64,000 nt of DNA from Brevipalpus yothersi (GCA_003956705.1 QZCP01000067.1:124001-188000), one strand, 5' to 3'. Positions 47,531 to 59,489 are shown, numbered from the stretch's first letter. Translations and numbers: made by a program. The notes: generated by a model from the sequence alone, not told the origin.

Positions 47531-48692
47531 TTCTATCCAATTTTCGGCTTCTCTTCTAGTCTCTTACGTCTTATCAACTTGTTAATTTATATCAAGGATC
47601 TCTCTTATCATGTCATCGCTGTACATTGCCTTTTTCACGCGATTTTCGAGATTCATACGATTAGAAAAGTCATGATCTCTTCTCATCGCATTGTGTTTCT
47701 CTTTTAGTTATGAAATGTTGTGTGTATGTGAAACCTAACTAACTATTTATATGGAATAGTCATAATCAGTGGAGGCGTTTCTCTCCATATCTTGGCTGAG
47801 TAGTGAGATGTGAAAGAAGTCGAGCCAACATGTGTACATCAGCTGTAGAAATGGCCTCTCAGCTTCCATAAGCAATGTTATGCTAGCGATACCATCTTAA
47901 CCGTACCTGGACAGACCCTTAAGAATCTCCATCTCGATGATGATAACTCCTCATTTTTGATGAGATATCTCAAAGAACCTCTCAAAACTCGAGTCTCTCT
48001 CTCTCTTTCTCTCTCTCTCGACTACCGCATTTGCTAATGGATTCTTTATGCATTATTCTTCCTCCATCACATGATAATCGAGGAAGCAAGGTCCATCATG
48101 GATGATTTAATGTTGAAGATATTTTATTGGGAGCCATCTTAGAATTTCTTTAGAATTCTGCTTGTAACGTTGCTTCTGATGATCAAATAATTTCGTTCTA
48201 TTCAAAAATTCTATCTCTATTAGAAGATTCACTTGTGTGGCTTATTCGATAAACTGACAAAATTTTCCCCATGAAGCATAAGTTTACATCACCGTTATCA
48301 ATTATCTCAATTATAAGATCATCTTAATCAGGCAAGATTATCAAGAGCCGACATACTAACAGGTTTAAGCCTACCTTGGCAACGTATAAAAGGGGTGCTA
48401 TTATTTTTTTCTCAGTATTCTGGTTGATATTAACAATTGTAAGCTGTTGCTTGCAGGATAAAGTGTTCAGCAAGCGTTCTCAGCCACAGTCAAGTAAGAA
48501 AGGAAAGAGTTGCCAATCAAAGGCTGTGTGAAAGGAGAGCGCAATTGTTTCACTCAAGTCATCACTTATCGATATCCTCACTCGCTTCGCTCGCTGTCAT
48601 CAAGTAGGTTCTGCTGGTGTTTTCATTTATTAATTGTTGCCTTCGGGTTTAAATATCAAATTTCTCACTTTTGTTCCACATTATTTTGGTTG
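47531..48692. other. SUPT3H 3' region and upstream region of the next gene
   Basis: A short CT tract lies at 47995-48019. Otherwise it contains the start-region signals listed for the next gene. Confidence 0.4.
48354..48496 (+). promoter_or_regulatory. start region or upstream exon of the 48.7-50.3 kb gene
   Basis: Two readings compete. TATAAA (48385-48390) lies 29 bp before a TCAGT initiator (48412-48416), a textbook core promoter. Alternatively TACTAAC (48354-48360) and the pyrimidine-rich TTTTTTTCTCAG form a branch point and acceptor. The stretch 48415-48493 would then be an exon encoding the hydrophobic segment FWLILTIVSCCL, ending in a donor CAA|GTAAGA that fits the next exon's phase. 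No ATG is present in this stretch. Confidence 0.4.
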
Positions 48693-50332
48693 ATGGGTAA
48701 GTTGTCCTTCTCTCTGAGTGAGTGAATATCTATCCTTGTTTACATCTTTCCACCACTACTGATGAATGGAAAAGTGACAACACCTGCATGCATACTCATG
48801 TACAAACATTTCGCCATGTTTATCTCCCTCATTTTTTATTTTTTATTTATTTACCACAGATACTGGAGGAGATGATCCTTCCTCATTCTTCAATTTGGAA
48901 GAAATTTATGGAGTGAAGATGAGCGTTCAAGACTCTGAAGAGAGAAATTCGCTAAACATCCTTGCTCAGGGTGCCTCGGAATGGCCATCTTGACTGAATC
49001 CGGCTGATGGAAATGACCAAATCCTCCACAATTGGGAGGAAGAAACCAGCGATTCATCTAACAGTAGTGATGGGGAGGACATTCCTTCTCCCAACACCCC
49101 TGTAGATGAGATCCAACGAAATGGTACATCAGATCCGGCTTTGTTGATCGACGATGGTAGACATGTCCTACAGCAACAATTGGAGACAATACCAGTGAGT
49201 CAAATCCTCAATCCCGCTGTGTGGTCAACTGAATTGATAGCAATGAACTTCGCTGATTTGTCTGCATTGGAAGACTTCCTCATCACTAGTGAGGCCTTGC
49301 TTCAGCAAGAATTGGAGGAGAAAGTTTACAATACTTTCACGCCCTTCGTTCGCTTCCACAATGATTATCAAGAGTTCAGTATTCGAGAAAAAAATACCTC
49401 AAGTCACCATTGTATTAGTCCAGTGAGCGTTTCCTCGTCTTTGCTTTCATTTTTGACCACTCATCACCAATCTCAGCTTTACATGGATGGTCTTTCATGT
49501 GTAGGCATGGCTATCGATTTATTCAACAAGCTGAGAGTTGCATTTCCAGAACGCTCTGATTCCTTTGCTTTGGTTTCTTGTGAAGAAGTTGTTGACGACC
49601 CGAGTAACTACTGTATTGATAGTCCGAATACGAAAAAAGAACATGTCATGGTTGCTGCTCGTATCAGTCTCGGTGATTCGGACCCAAGATTGGGAATTGT
49701 TCTTCTAGATCCTGGTTATCACATCAACAGACCCATAGTTGCTATGAAAGATCATCTCTATCCTCATACTGGCTGGTTCGTTCAAGATAAATTCGGTGAA
49801 ACAGTGAAAGAATACAACTATGAACTCACAGGTGATGAGTTCGTTTCATGGCAAGTGAAAGAGTACAAGCAAGCTCGCCTAAAAAGTTGGAAAAACTTGA
49901 TCTATATTCGACGAGCATTCACTAAACCGATTGAAGTAACTGAGAAACGATCCCTCATCTACAACTTCAAATCTTTCGTCGTCCGCACCAGAAAAGGTAA
50001 CCTTAGATCAAATTATTATTATTTCATTCAATAAACCATCTTTCTCCATCATAGGTACTCATGCCGGAATGTATGCTAACGTCAACAACCGAAATATTGC
50101 TCTATTTTACCCTGAAAATGGTGGACGCTCGGTCATCAAGCTTGATCTTGACGGTATCGATAGCGCTTTATTCTTGGAAGAAGTAGACAAGTTAGCTGGT
50201 TTCGTTCAACACACCAGTCAAATGACGACGAGTCAGCTCATGACTCTGATACGAAATTTTACTAGTGTTTTAGATGATACAGAGTTCATCAAGGATGTTC
50301 AAGCAATTGATCGTTGTCTTGAAGAAGATTGA
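48693..50332 (+). CDS. unrecognised protein with a possible transglutaminase/NAT-like fold; in-frame TGA
   Basis: Proposed exons are 48693-48696 (ATGG before a strong GTAAGT donor), 48860-49996 and 50055-50332. The frame reads MDTGGDDPSSFFNLEEIYGV, then meets TGA at 48991-48993. It continues in the same phase, clearly coding-like, for 427 further codons. Without readthrough the first downstream in-frame ATG is 49243. The main body contains GLSCVGMAIDLF (Cys codon 49498), KKEHVMVAARI and GIVLLDPGYH. The order Cys-His-Asp in these strands resembles the catalytic triad of arylamine N-acetyltransferases and transglutaminase-like enzymes; this is inference. A second, beta-rich part follows (GMYANVNNRNIALFYP) and then a helical end. 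No family name can be given. The gene may be functional with readthrough, carry a sequencing error, or be a young pseudogene. Confidence 0.6.
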
Positions 50333-50449
50333 AGCATGAAAATCACAGACTTGAGACAAATGTAACCTAGAGAAATTTTGTTGAAGTAAAGTAACGAACT
50401 CGTGTCAATTTGAACCGATTACCAAGATTCATGCTTGAATCAGTGTTAA

Positions 50450-50641
50450 ATTTTTCTTACCTTCTTTGATGAGCATGATGGAAAACTTTACATCGCCAAT
50501 GAGCCGGCAAAGTATTATTGTTTTCAAAATTGTATCAGTTATGAAGAGTTTCTTGAGCGTTTCGAAGGTGTATTGAAAAAAAATCCAGGTTTAGAGATCG
50601 AAGGCTCTGAATTTGAGCTTTACCTGTTACCCACATCATGA
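50450..50641 (+). CDS. orphan coding fragment, possible extra 3' exon or remnant
   Basis: 63 open codons after a TAA, without an ATG. The translation is strongly protein-like: DEHDGKLYIANEPAKYYCF, then ISYEEFLERFEGVL, then a hydrophobic end before TGA. A pyrimidine tract and GATGAG|CATG could act as an acceptor inside the fragment. It lies 118 bp after the stop of the preceding gene on the same strand. It could be an alternative last exon, a remnant of a duplicated copy, or a separate small gene. Not recognised. Confidence 0.35.
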   Translation: MFLTFFDEHDGKLYIANEPAKYYCFQNCISYEEFLERFEGVLKKNPGLEIEGSEFELYLLPTS

Positions 50642-51747
50642 TGAAGTTGAAAATTTTTGTTACATTAGAACCAGAAAGTCAGACTAAACTCCTTTTATTT
50701 AGGTGATAATGATCAAGGGGAGACAAGAAAAGAGGGAAGACTGGCTGTTTGATTAAAAGACAAAGCCACTAGTCTCTAGCCTCTTTTCTTACTTCGCCAA
50801 TGATCCAAAGTTGACACAACACCAGGCAGCAACCACAATCAACTGATTCTTTTATCTCTTCGCCTTCCCTTTTTACTGGCTGCTTTAACCCCCAGTATTA
50901 ACGCCTCTTACCATTACTTGATTAATCGTTAGTGAATGTTACTTTTCACTTCGTAATGACTTTTCAAACGCCCCTCAGTATTTCAGAATACTATCCAGCC
51001 ACTCATTTCCTCTCATTGGATCTAATTGCTTTTTTCTAAGACAGACTGCAAGAAACTCCTTAACAAACGTTTGTTCTCTCATTTATCATTTTTCCAGTGC
51101 TCATGATATTTATCGGTCCTTGTTTCATTTTCACCTTTCTTCCATTGAGATCGCGGAAATTTTTCCATGATTACTCAATATTGACAAACTGACTTGGTTA
51201 ATTAAATAATCCCAATAGTTTAGGCTTAGATTTGATAACTTTTATGAACAATATCTTAATTTCACATCTATTCAAAACATATCATTAACTGGTGAAAGAG
51301 GAAATTTTGATCAAAAAGCTGCTCTCATTCTATTGGCATGAGAATACTTATCAAGGAAGTTAGAGAATGTATAAAATGTGAATTGAATCTCATCAGATCA
51401 TAACTTTCGAAAATATGATTCATCAATGAGTAATTAATTAGAACCATTGCTTAAAGGGAGGCAATTCGAAAAAGTCGATCGATGTAAATCTAGTCTAAAT
51501 CGTGTCTAAATTTTGAAGAGAGACCAGGAGAAAATCTCTTTCTATGATAGATGGAGTTTTCAGGGAGTATAATAATAAATCCAATATGAGTCAAACTGGG
51601 GTAAGGATTTCACCATTCAAAGAAAGTATTTCATGGAGACACTCTCAGTTATTGATTCGTATTTCGAACTCTTACCAAAAACGAAGCATACTTATTAGAA
51701 CTTTTTACCATAATCATTATCTTATCATATACATTTTTATCGATGTA
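50642..51747. other. intergenic, no feature seen
   Basis: AT-rich DNA without coding support. Confidence 0.4.
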
Positions 51748-51986
51748 CAGAGTGGGCCGAAAGTTTCTTGGTGTTATAATTCTCGAATGAAAGTCGATAA
51801 TTTTTGGCCACAATATCTTACTGAAAAAGCTCGATTGAACCCTTCTATCACTGGGTAAACAAGATTTTTGGTCATGATAGATGAAAATTCTGAAATAATC
51901 GAGCTATTTCAGTTAGATATTGTGGTCAAAAAATTATTGACTTTCATTCGAGAATTATAATACTAAGAAACTTTCGGCCCACCTGG
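51748..51986. mobile_element. foldback MITE with 89-bp inverted arms, TA-flanked
   Basis: Arms 51748-51836 and 51898-51986 are inverted copies with roughly ten differences. They share GTGGGCCGAAAGTTTCTT near the tips. A 61-bp loop separates them. TA lies on both sides (51746-51747 and 51987-51988), the target duplication used by Tc1/mariner transposases. There is no coding capacity, so it is non-autonomous. Confidence 0.85.
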
Positions 51987-51988
51987 TA

Positions 51989-53067
51989 TAACAACAATGT
52001 TTGTCACCTTGGATGAATCAAATAAATCATGTAAAATCGATTCTCAAGGCTTGAAATTGATGCCTTTTTGGCTCATATTCTTTATTTTTGTTATGATAAT
52101 TACATAAAATCTCAAATACTGGAGCTAAAATGGGTAGAGAATCGAAAAAATTCCATGGGAATTGTAAAAATTCGATTGAATCAGTCGCTAGATTCTCTTA
52201 GAACAAGAGACTGGCTAGGACTGAATTCATTTCCCTGGATACTTCATCTTTATATTTTTTGCGTGGAGTTACTCCTAATTGTTCATTTTATGAGATACTC
52301 GTGGAGTGTAAAAGACTTCTTTGAGCGAAAAATTCCAGCAAAATGATATTCATCTGATTTTTTCGACTAAAAAGTGTTCATAGAGAGTGAGCATATACAG
52401 TATATATAAATATATACATGTATAGTCCAGTAGAAATGAAATGAGCGGCGAGTATTGATGACAGAGGTGGAGCGTTCTCAAGGCGGAGCCAAGTATGCAA
52501 GCTCGCTCTAAGCTCGTGCGATTGAGGCAACTGAGGCAACTGAGGCTGGGATCTGAGTTCACGAGGCGCCGAACAAGGTTCAGTTGTCATTCGAAAGTGA
52601 ACAAGCCTCATTTGCTCTTGTGTCCAAGTGTTTTCGGAGAAATCTCTCAATCTTGTAAGACAAGATTAGAGCTCATCACTTTAAAACGGTTCATCATTTC
52701 AGTCATCAAGCTTGGAGGAATCTCAATCAGATGGACATCGTTTTTGGGTCATATATATGGTGAGAAAGGAAGTTTTGACTTCTTTCTGAATTGGTAAGCT
52801 ACAAATTTTATTTCCATATCTCTTATTTATTGCCAAGTTTTGAGTGAAAATTACTTAAAATGATAAAAAAATGAATCAAAGATCGATCGGCCAAAAATAC
52901 AGCATTTCAAAGGTGTATCTAGAGGTAAAATCGAGATTGTAGAAGGAAGATCGAATGGTTACTGATACATCGGACAGGATGGAAGCAAATCCATCGTGTA
53001 ATTCGGTAGAGCCACTTAGCGAGACTTCTCAATGATAATCGGGATAATCAGAAAATCGGCTTGTAAA
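51989..53067. other. intergenic, no feature seen
   Basis: No defensible coding exon. The open frames here have no domain content. Confidence 0.4.
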
Positions 53068-53470
53068 TCATTCTGCCAACATTTGGCCGACATCACGGGC
53101 CAGAGGACTTGGATTCTCGGATAAGAACTGTTGAACAGCTCGATTCATGGTTTCTTTTCATCGATCGCCGAAAGGCTCGCGAGACGAGTGAATACATCGA
53201 GCGTGCTTTGGTCTCAGCTATTTAGCCTCAACGAAGAGCTGTTGAGCCTTCAAATTAGGTTTTCCGTCCTCGAGGAACCACACGGCTTACATGTACGTCT
53301 CAATAGTTTAAGCCGACAATCTACTACTCAGACAACCTCCTTTCAACGCCTCCCACTATTATGCAGTACTAGTAAGCGAGGTGTTGATAAACTTGCCTTG
53401 CGAACTATATTTAGGCACTGCTTTCAGTCCGCGACAAGCTCTTCAAAATACCTCATTTATTGCTCTCCAT
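53068..53470 (-). pseudogene. broken copy of a takeout/JHBP- or group-7-allergen-like secreted protein (tentative)
   Basis: On the minus strand three coding-like pieces follow in order but in different phases. The first is AVWFLEDGKPNLKAQQLF (about 53228-53290). The second is STLDVFTRLASLSAIDEKK (about 53150-53210). The third is MNRAVQQFLSENPSPLARDV, ending at a TGA at 53068-53070. Stops and frameshifts separate them. The pattern 'DGK-x-L, amphipathic strand, then N-x3-QFLxENP-x-LA' resembles the C-terminal part of juvenile-hormone-binding/takeout or mite group-7 lipid-binding proteins. The match is from memory of family shape, not from a search. Further decayed sequence may extend upstream to about 53470. 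A 149-codon frame on the opposite strand is its antisense shadow. Confidence 0.4.
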
Positions 53471-53499
53471 CCAAAATCCTGCGAGAAGAAATGCTTCTG

Positions 53500-55855
53500 A
53501 ATCTAAAAGAACAAGGCACAATCTTTCCAACTAGAGGTCCAACTAAGCTGGACATTGTAGACATTGATAATAGCTCTTGAATTCTTGCTTCTCAAAGATT
53601 TTTTCAATGAAAATACAATCTTCCAATGTTGTGACTCTTTAGAAAAATTTTTAAGAAAAGAAAAAAGTACATGGTTGATTTTTTGCCTAGCAAAGGTCTC
53701 ATCTTGGGATTTTGTGAGTAAAATTCGAAAGTAAGTAAGATTCTTTAGTGAAAAAGTGATGAGCAATCATTGACATTCAACAAATCTCACTTGTTGAATT
53801 TGAATATAGAGCTTACAGTATGGAATGCTTCATCAGTCGGCACAATGGTGAGACAATCCAGATTTTTAGCTTATGTGTATCTATTCCAAACATTGCAACC
53901 GAATGATTGAGAAATTGAATAATCATCATCCCATGATGTGATGAGTTAGGGAAAAGGAGAGATTGTTAGATTCCTCCAGACTATCATTATCTATTAGAGT
54001 GATTGAAATTCCACCTCAATAACCTTATCGGACAAGTCTAGTATCCATGGTGGCTCAGTAACATGAAAAGCCAAGGTCTATCCAGCCTATTAAGTGAGTC
54101 GTTTTCAGGCCTATTCAGATGACAATCAAATTTGAATGGAGCTCAGATTTATCAAGATCTTGAAATAGGAAACTATCCACAAACGGGAAGTGGGTGGTGG
54201 AAACATGATCTCAGTGGTTTTTACTGAATGAAGGTAAAATTGGCGCGAGTTGTGTCAGCAACATGGTCGGCCCAGCTCATTTAAAGTCTTCTCCAACTAC
54301 TTTTGAGATACAAAGTAGCTGGTAATAGGGTCATAATAGAGCTCTAAATGAAAAGCCTCTGATAAAATCTAAAAGATAAGAAACCAGGTATTATCCTTTC
54401 GCTGGCGAACTTTCTCCGCCGCTCAGTCTTTGTGTGCCATACTGAAAGCAGTGAGGCAACTCAAAACTATTCATGAATGGCCACATAAACACATATTGGC
54501 CATGTTCAAAATATTTGCATGCGTTTCTGAATGTTCTAGATATCTATCAGACTCAAAGCTCAAGAAGATGGATAACCATTTCTGTTGTGTCCAATTCGTC
54601 CAACTTTTACTCAATTTCTTGGCAAAATGGCTAGAAAAAGTGAAAAGATCATCAAAGATGCTCAGATTGAGAGACTGGAATCTAGCGATCGGCCGGAGCT
54701 AGCTAATTCGCTGGATAACTTTGACTAGATCTAGCTCGATAGGCGTAGGATGCTTTCTGGATGCTGAGAGATCTCTTGATGCGGTGGGTGGAGAAAGTAA
54801 TCAATCGGGAGGAGCCAAGCTGTTGGGTCCCTCCCATCAGGGGTGATGAGGAGGGGGGTGAGTAGTGCCGATGGAGTGGAGCGGGCCAGAAGAGGAATTG
54901 AAAGCTCTCTCGTCCGGATTGAGCATACAAGCCGCATAATTATATCCGATGAGCAGGCAAGGAAGCGTGGAAATGGGTGAATGTGTAGTGGAAGAGAGAG
55001 AGAGAATAGAGAAGCGAAGAAAAAGAGTGGACAAGAAAGAAGTGGTCCCATTGAATGCATCTTTTCATATCATTCGCCCCTATTGGGAAGCTCATTTGTT
55101 GTGAAACATTTCGCTTTTCGAGTCCTTGGCGGCGAACGATTTGGAGATGTCGCTCCATGGGCCACTCGGTGTGCATTTTGTCCGATGGATGGGCCTGCAG
55201 CGTTGCTTTATCATCAAATGTATTCGCTTCCCGTGTTGGGAGCTGAAAAAAGCTTCTGTTTGACCATTTCCATGTAGATTTTGGCTGTTCATGAATTCAA
55301 ATTTACATATCCCACTGACTCGCTCCTTTGGCTCCTTTGGCTCCTTTTGCAGGCCAGGCAAAGAATGAGGATAGCTTGATTGCTCCACTGAGGACTCCCA
55401 CCACAGGCCTGAGCATTCAGGTCCGTGCGAATTCAACAGGCATTAAATGTTCACCGAATGAGAGCACAAAACGTACAGAAAAGAGCTTCATTCACTGAGA
55501 TTCTTCTTGTTCATCAACTCTAAGATCGTTTCTCAGCTCAAATGCACATCGTTGAACATTCATAGAGCTAAATTTTGTGAGCACGTTCGCATGTCAGAGG
55601 ATTCCACTAATAGATGTTTTCCTACCAATCTATATCTTTCATATGTTTTCTAGATCTATTAGTTCTTCATTCAAAACAAATCACAATCCTTTGACTGAGA
55701 GGCTCGCTTTTCTCAATCTCAAACTTCACTCATCTTCAAAGAAGTAAAAATGCTTTTCTCCAGCTCTTCACCGTAGTATCGATGCTGTGTTCAACTATTG
55801 ATCGGTATCATATAAAGCTAACATAATCTTTTCATCCGATAGGATCACTCACCTC
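53500..55855. other. upstream region of fezf
   Basis: No coding exon seen. A plausible 5'-UTR acceptor (CATCCGATAG) lies just before the fezf ATG. The frames at 54430 and 54703-55176 lack support. Confidence 0.4.
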
Positions 55856-57445
55856 ATGGACACCACCAAAAATATAGCTGGTGAAATCCCTGGCAAATGT
55901 CCGAGGAATTGTGACAAGAAAGAAGAGATGAAAAAACCACTGAATTTCGGGATTGACAAGATCATTGACAATGATTCTCACCGTGATCAAACAGAATCAC
56001 GAGACAATGTTCAACGTCTTCCCGTTTCGCTTTTAGCACCTCCAAATACTCAGATTTCAAGTTTCAATGTGGATGGAAGTGATTCTGTGAGCTCTCAGTG
56101 TCTAAATGTGATTCGATCCATGGATGCTATGCTATACGAAGCAGCTTTCAGAAACTTTCTCGCTACCTCATCATCATATGATATGAGACCTCTCGGTATA
56201 TGTCGCTCTGTCGGAGTGCCGAGTTTTCCTTTCTTTCGAGGTCTCGACTCTTTTAATGCAAGAGATTTCAATCCTTCAGTCAGAAATCCAAGTGAGATAC
56301 TCACAACAACGGACTCTCTGAATCGTGGCTACACAAGATCTGAAACAATTGAAAAATTTGCAAATCCTTCTTGTACTTCCGCTCATGAGAGTACCCTCAA
56401 TTTTCGTGAAAAGTGCTTCATCAGTCAACTATTTAGGCCACCTTCTCTTCTCACATCTTCACCCGCTCGTCAAGAGAGCTCAGAAGGACTGGAGAGAGAT
56501 CAAATGGACTGTAGCGATGTTTTGCCTTCAACTTCCGAACGACCACCAGTGGAATGCGCTTTTCGTCGATATTCAGACCATAGAGATTCAAATTCGGAAT
56601 CAGGCAATCCACCGTGTTCCAGTGATGCTGATCGCAATCAAAATAATTCAAAACCAAAGCTATTCGTTTGTCCCGAGTGTGGAAAAAATTTCAACGCTCA
56701 TTACAACCTCACCCGACATATGCCAGTGCATACAGGAGCTCGGCCATTCGTTTGCAAAGTATGTGGCAAAGGCTTTCGTCAGGCCAGCACTTTGTGTCGC
56801 CACAAAATAATTCACACCAAAGAAAAGCCCCACAAGTGTCATCACTGTGGAAAAGCGTTCAATCGCAGCTCCACACTTAACACTCACGTTCGCATCCACA
56901 ATGGCTACAAGCCATGGATCTGTGAATTTTGTGGCAAAGGATTCCATCAAAAAGGCAACTACAAAAACCACAAGCTGACCCATAGTGGCGAGAAGGCCTA
57001 TAAGTGTTCCATCTGCAGCAAAGCTTTTCATCAAGTATACAATCTCACCTTCCACATGCACACCCACAACGAGAAAAAACCCTATACATGCAAGTTCTGC
57101 AATAAGGGCTTTTGTCGCAATTTTGATCTCAAGAAACACATGAGAAAGCTACATGATTCACACTCCTCTATATCCATTCGCAAGCATGACCACAACGATA
57201 CTGACTCGACTAGCTGTACGGAGGAAAAAAACTCGGACAATCAGCAATGTGAAAAGCAAGATGAAACTGTGGACTCGGACGAATGGCAAGAAGTATCAAC
57301 CACCGAGGATGTGCAGTCAGAAAGATCGAGCACTTTGGGAGCCGCGAGCATGTCCCACACTGAAGGATTGATTTCGACCACCACGCTTGGACCTATGGGA
57401 ATCAGAGCTGATGATATTTTCAGACCTTTCAGGCATTTCATGTGA
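55856..57445 (+). CDS. fezf: Fez-family zinc-finger transcription factor, 529 aa
   Basis: A single exon. Near the N-terminus the segment LNFGIDKII (about 28-36) matches the Eh1 repressor motif that recruits Groucho. Six C2H2 fingers occupy about residues 270-437. They include FNAHYNLTRHMPVHTGARPF, FRQASTLCRHKIIHT, FNRSSTLNTHVRIH, FHQKGNYKNHKLTHSGEK, FHQVYNLTFHMHTH and FCRNFDLKKHMRKLHDS. These are near-invariant in Fezf1/2 and Drosophila Earmuff. The gene is a repressor in forebrain and neural progenitor patterning. The N-terminal half outside Eh1 and the acidic C-terminal tail are divergent. An AATAAA lies 312 bp after the stop. Confidence 0.96.
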   Translation: MDTTKNIAGEIPGKCPRNCDKKEEMKKPLNFGIDKIIDNDSHRDQTESRDNVQRLPVSLLAPPNTQISSFNVDGSDSVSSQCLNVIRSMDAMLYEAAFRNFLATSSSYDMRPLGICRSVGVPSFPFFRGLDSFNARDFNPSVRNPSEILTTTDSLNRGYTRSETIEKFANPSCTSAHESTLNFREKCFISQLFRPPSLLTSSPARQESSEGLERDQMDCSDVLPSTSERPPVECAFRRYSDHRDSNSESGNPPCSSDADRNQNNSKPKLFVCPECGKNFNAHYNLTRHMPVHTGARPFVCKVCGKGFRQASTLCRHKIIHTKEKPHKCHHCGKAFNRSSTLNTHVRIHNGYKPWICEFCGKGFHQKGNYKNHKLTHSGEKAYKCSICSKAFHQVYNLTFHMHTHNEKKPYTCKFCNKGFCRNFDLKKHMRKLHDSHSSISIRKHDHNDTDSTSCTEEKNSDNQQCEKQDETVDSDEWQEVSTTEDVQSERSSTLGAASMSHTEGLISTTTLGPMGIRADDIFRPFRHFM

Positions 57446-57615
57446 TATTGATCGTCAAAGCCAGTGTTTGCATTCCGTCTCTCTTTCACTTTCTCTCATC
57501 TGAAAAGAGGCAAAGATTCTGTTGCCTGAATTAGCATCGTCGCAGTCCTCTGCATGTTGATCATCTCTCTTTTCACTTGCTCTTGTTTTCATCTCTTCAC
57601 TCTCTTTCTCCACTT

Positions 57616-57645
57616 CTCATCCCAGCATCCCAGCATCCCAGCATC
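57616..57645 (+). repeat. short tandem repeat (CCCAGCAT)n
   Basis: About three and a half copies of an 8-bp unit in the fezf 3' region. Confidence 0.8.
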
Positions 57646-57756
57646 TGAGCTTCTACAAAACTTCTATTCGACGCAATGTCAAACATTTTCTCCGTGTGTA
57701 CTCAACGATGCTTTGATACACTTCCTTTGTTTGTTCCACCAACAGTCTCCCAACTG

Positions 57757-57762
57757 AATAAA
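57757..57762 (+). terminator. polyadenylation signal of fezf
   Basis: AATAAA 312 bp after the stop. Confidence 0.6.
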
Positions 57763-59075
57763 AGCCTCTTGTACAAGAACCGATAATAGAAGCTTGATAA
57801 AAGAAGACGCAATGGAAGGGAAGAGAGAGATGAAAACGGCGAAAAGAAAGTGACAGTGAATAGAGCAAGATCAAACAAAGATCAAACAGTGAATGAAGTA
57901 TCACAACCATTCAAGTGGCCTAATTCTATCGCAGCAACAAGATATGCATTCTATCGGCCCCTGAATAATCATCAAAATTTGGCAAAATACTTATGTTTTC
58001 CTTCCCATCAACCGAGTAAGAAAAATTTGTGATCGAATCCAATTAACCATCTTCGAGTTGATTCTACTGATACTTCCGGTTTGAGCGAGAACGGAAGGGT
58101 ATTTTTGATGATCACTACCGAGATTATTCAATTTTAAAGTGATCAAATCCTGTTATCACATGTTCTAAAGCCATTAGAACTCCATTCATGTGGAATGATA
58201 GCACCAAATCAGATCTTGGTAGAGAAATGATGTCGATTTTATTAGAAAAAGTTACACTGATTCTGAGTAATCGGGATTATCTCAGCAATTATTTTTAGAT
58301 GAGTGTAAAAATACCACTTTTAATCAATGGCTTATTCGAGGACAATATATTGATAAACAGTCAAATTAAAATATGACAAGAAAGAATTTCATGGCTCACT
58401 AATATTGCTCAGATGTGAAAAGCGCTCAAAGCCTTTAACCTCTCGAACCTATACCATTCCAATGATGAAAAAACGGTTCTGAAAATAACCGCAATCGGAG
58501 CTTCATGGGTACGAGTTTCTAATATTTTTGAGGAATACATTCCTCCCGATATGACTAAGTTTCGAAAGATAATATATTAGAGCTATCGGTGATGATGATT
58601 TCGAGTAAAACGAATGATATGAACTCCCTTTTCTGGATTGTCTGCTCGGAAAACGCGATATTAGGACTGATTAATCTTTAGGCATAAAAAGAGCTCTATC
58701 CCAACAACACATTTGTTGAACTTGCGAATCATCAAATGAAATGATTTATTCTCAATCATAGGTATGTTTCTATTTCTGTTCATATTGATAGTCTAGATGA
58801 TTCATGTTCATTTTCATGCAGGAAATTATGAAAAAATAATTATGAGGACTGCTCACTCATACTTTCAGATGATCTCATATTTTCATTGGCAAAAGGAATC
58901 ACTGTTCTTCAACTGAAAGAGAGAGAAATGATGAAACTTGATTGATTATATCTCTCTCTGATGACTGAAAAGTCCTTGGAGATATGAGCCATCGAGTTAT
59001 CTACTCTCCTCGAAAGTAGCTATGGGCTCGAAAAGTGTAGGTAAAGAAACATTGGAGAGTCGAAGCTTGGATGAG

Positions 59076-59079
<4 letters not shown>

Positions 59080-59155
<76 letters not shown>

Positions 59156-59441
59156 NNNNNNNNNNNNNNNNNNNNNNNNNNNNNNNNNNNNNNNNNNNNN
59201 NNNNNNNNNNNNNNNNNNNNNNNNNNNNNNNNNNNNNNNNNNNNNNNNNNNNNNNNNNNNNNNNNNNNNNNNNNNNNNNNNNNNNNNNNNNNNNNNNNNN
59301 NNNNNNNNNNNNNNNNNNNNNNNNNNNNNNNNNNNNNNNNNNNNNNNNNNNNNNNNNNNNNNNNNNNNNNNNNNNNNNNNNNNNNNNNNNNNNNNNNNNN
59401 NNNNNNNNNNNNNNNNNNNNNNNNNNNNNNNNNNNNNNNNN

Positions 59442-59489
<48 letters not shown>
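59080..59489. repeat. (GA)n microsatellite with a 286-bp N gap
   Basis: GA dinucleotides on both sides of N at 59156-59441. The true length is unknown. Confidence 0.95.

Noticed and set aside
53131..53580. 149-codon plus-strand frame
   Set aside because: It is antisense to coding-like minus-strand pieces and shows no domain itself.
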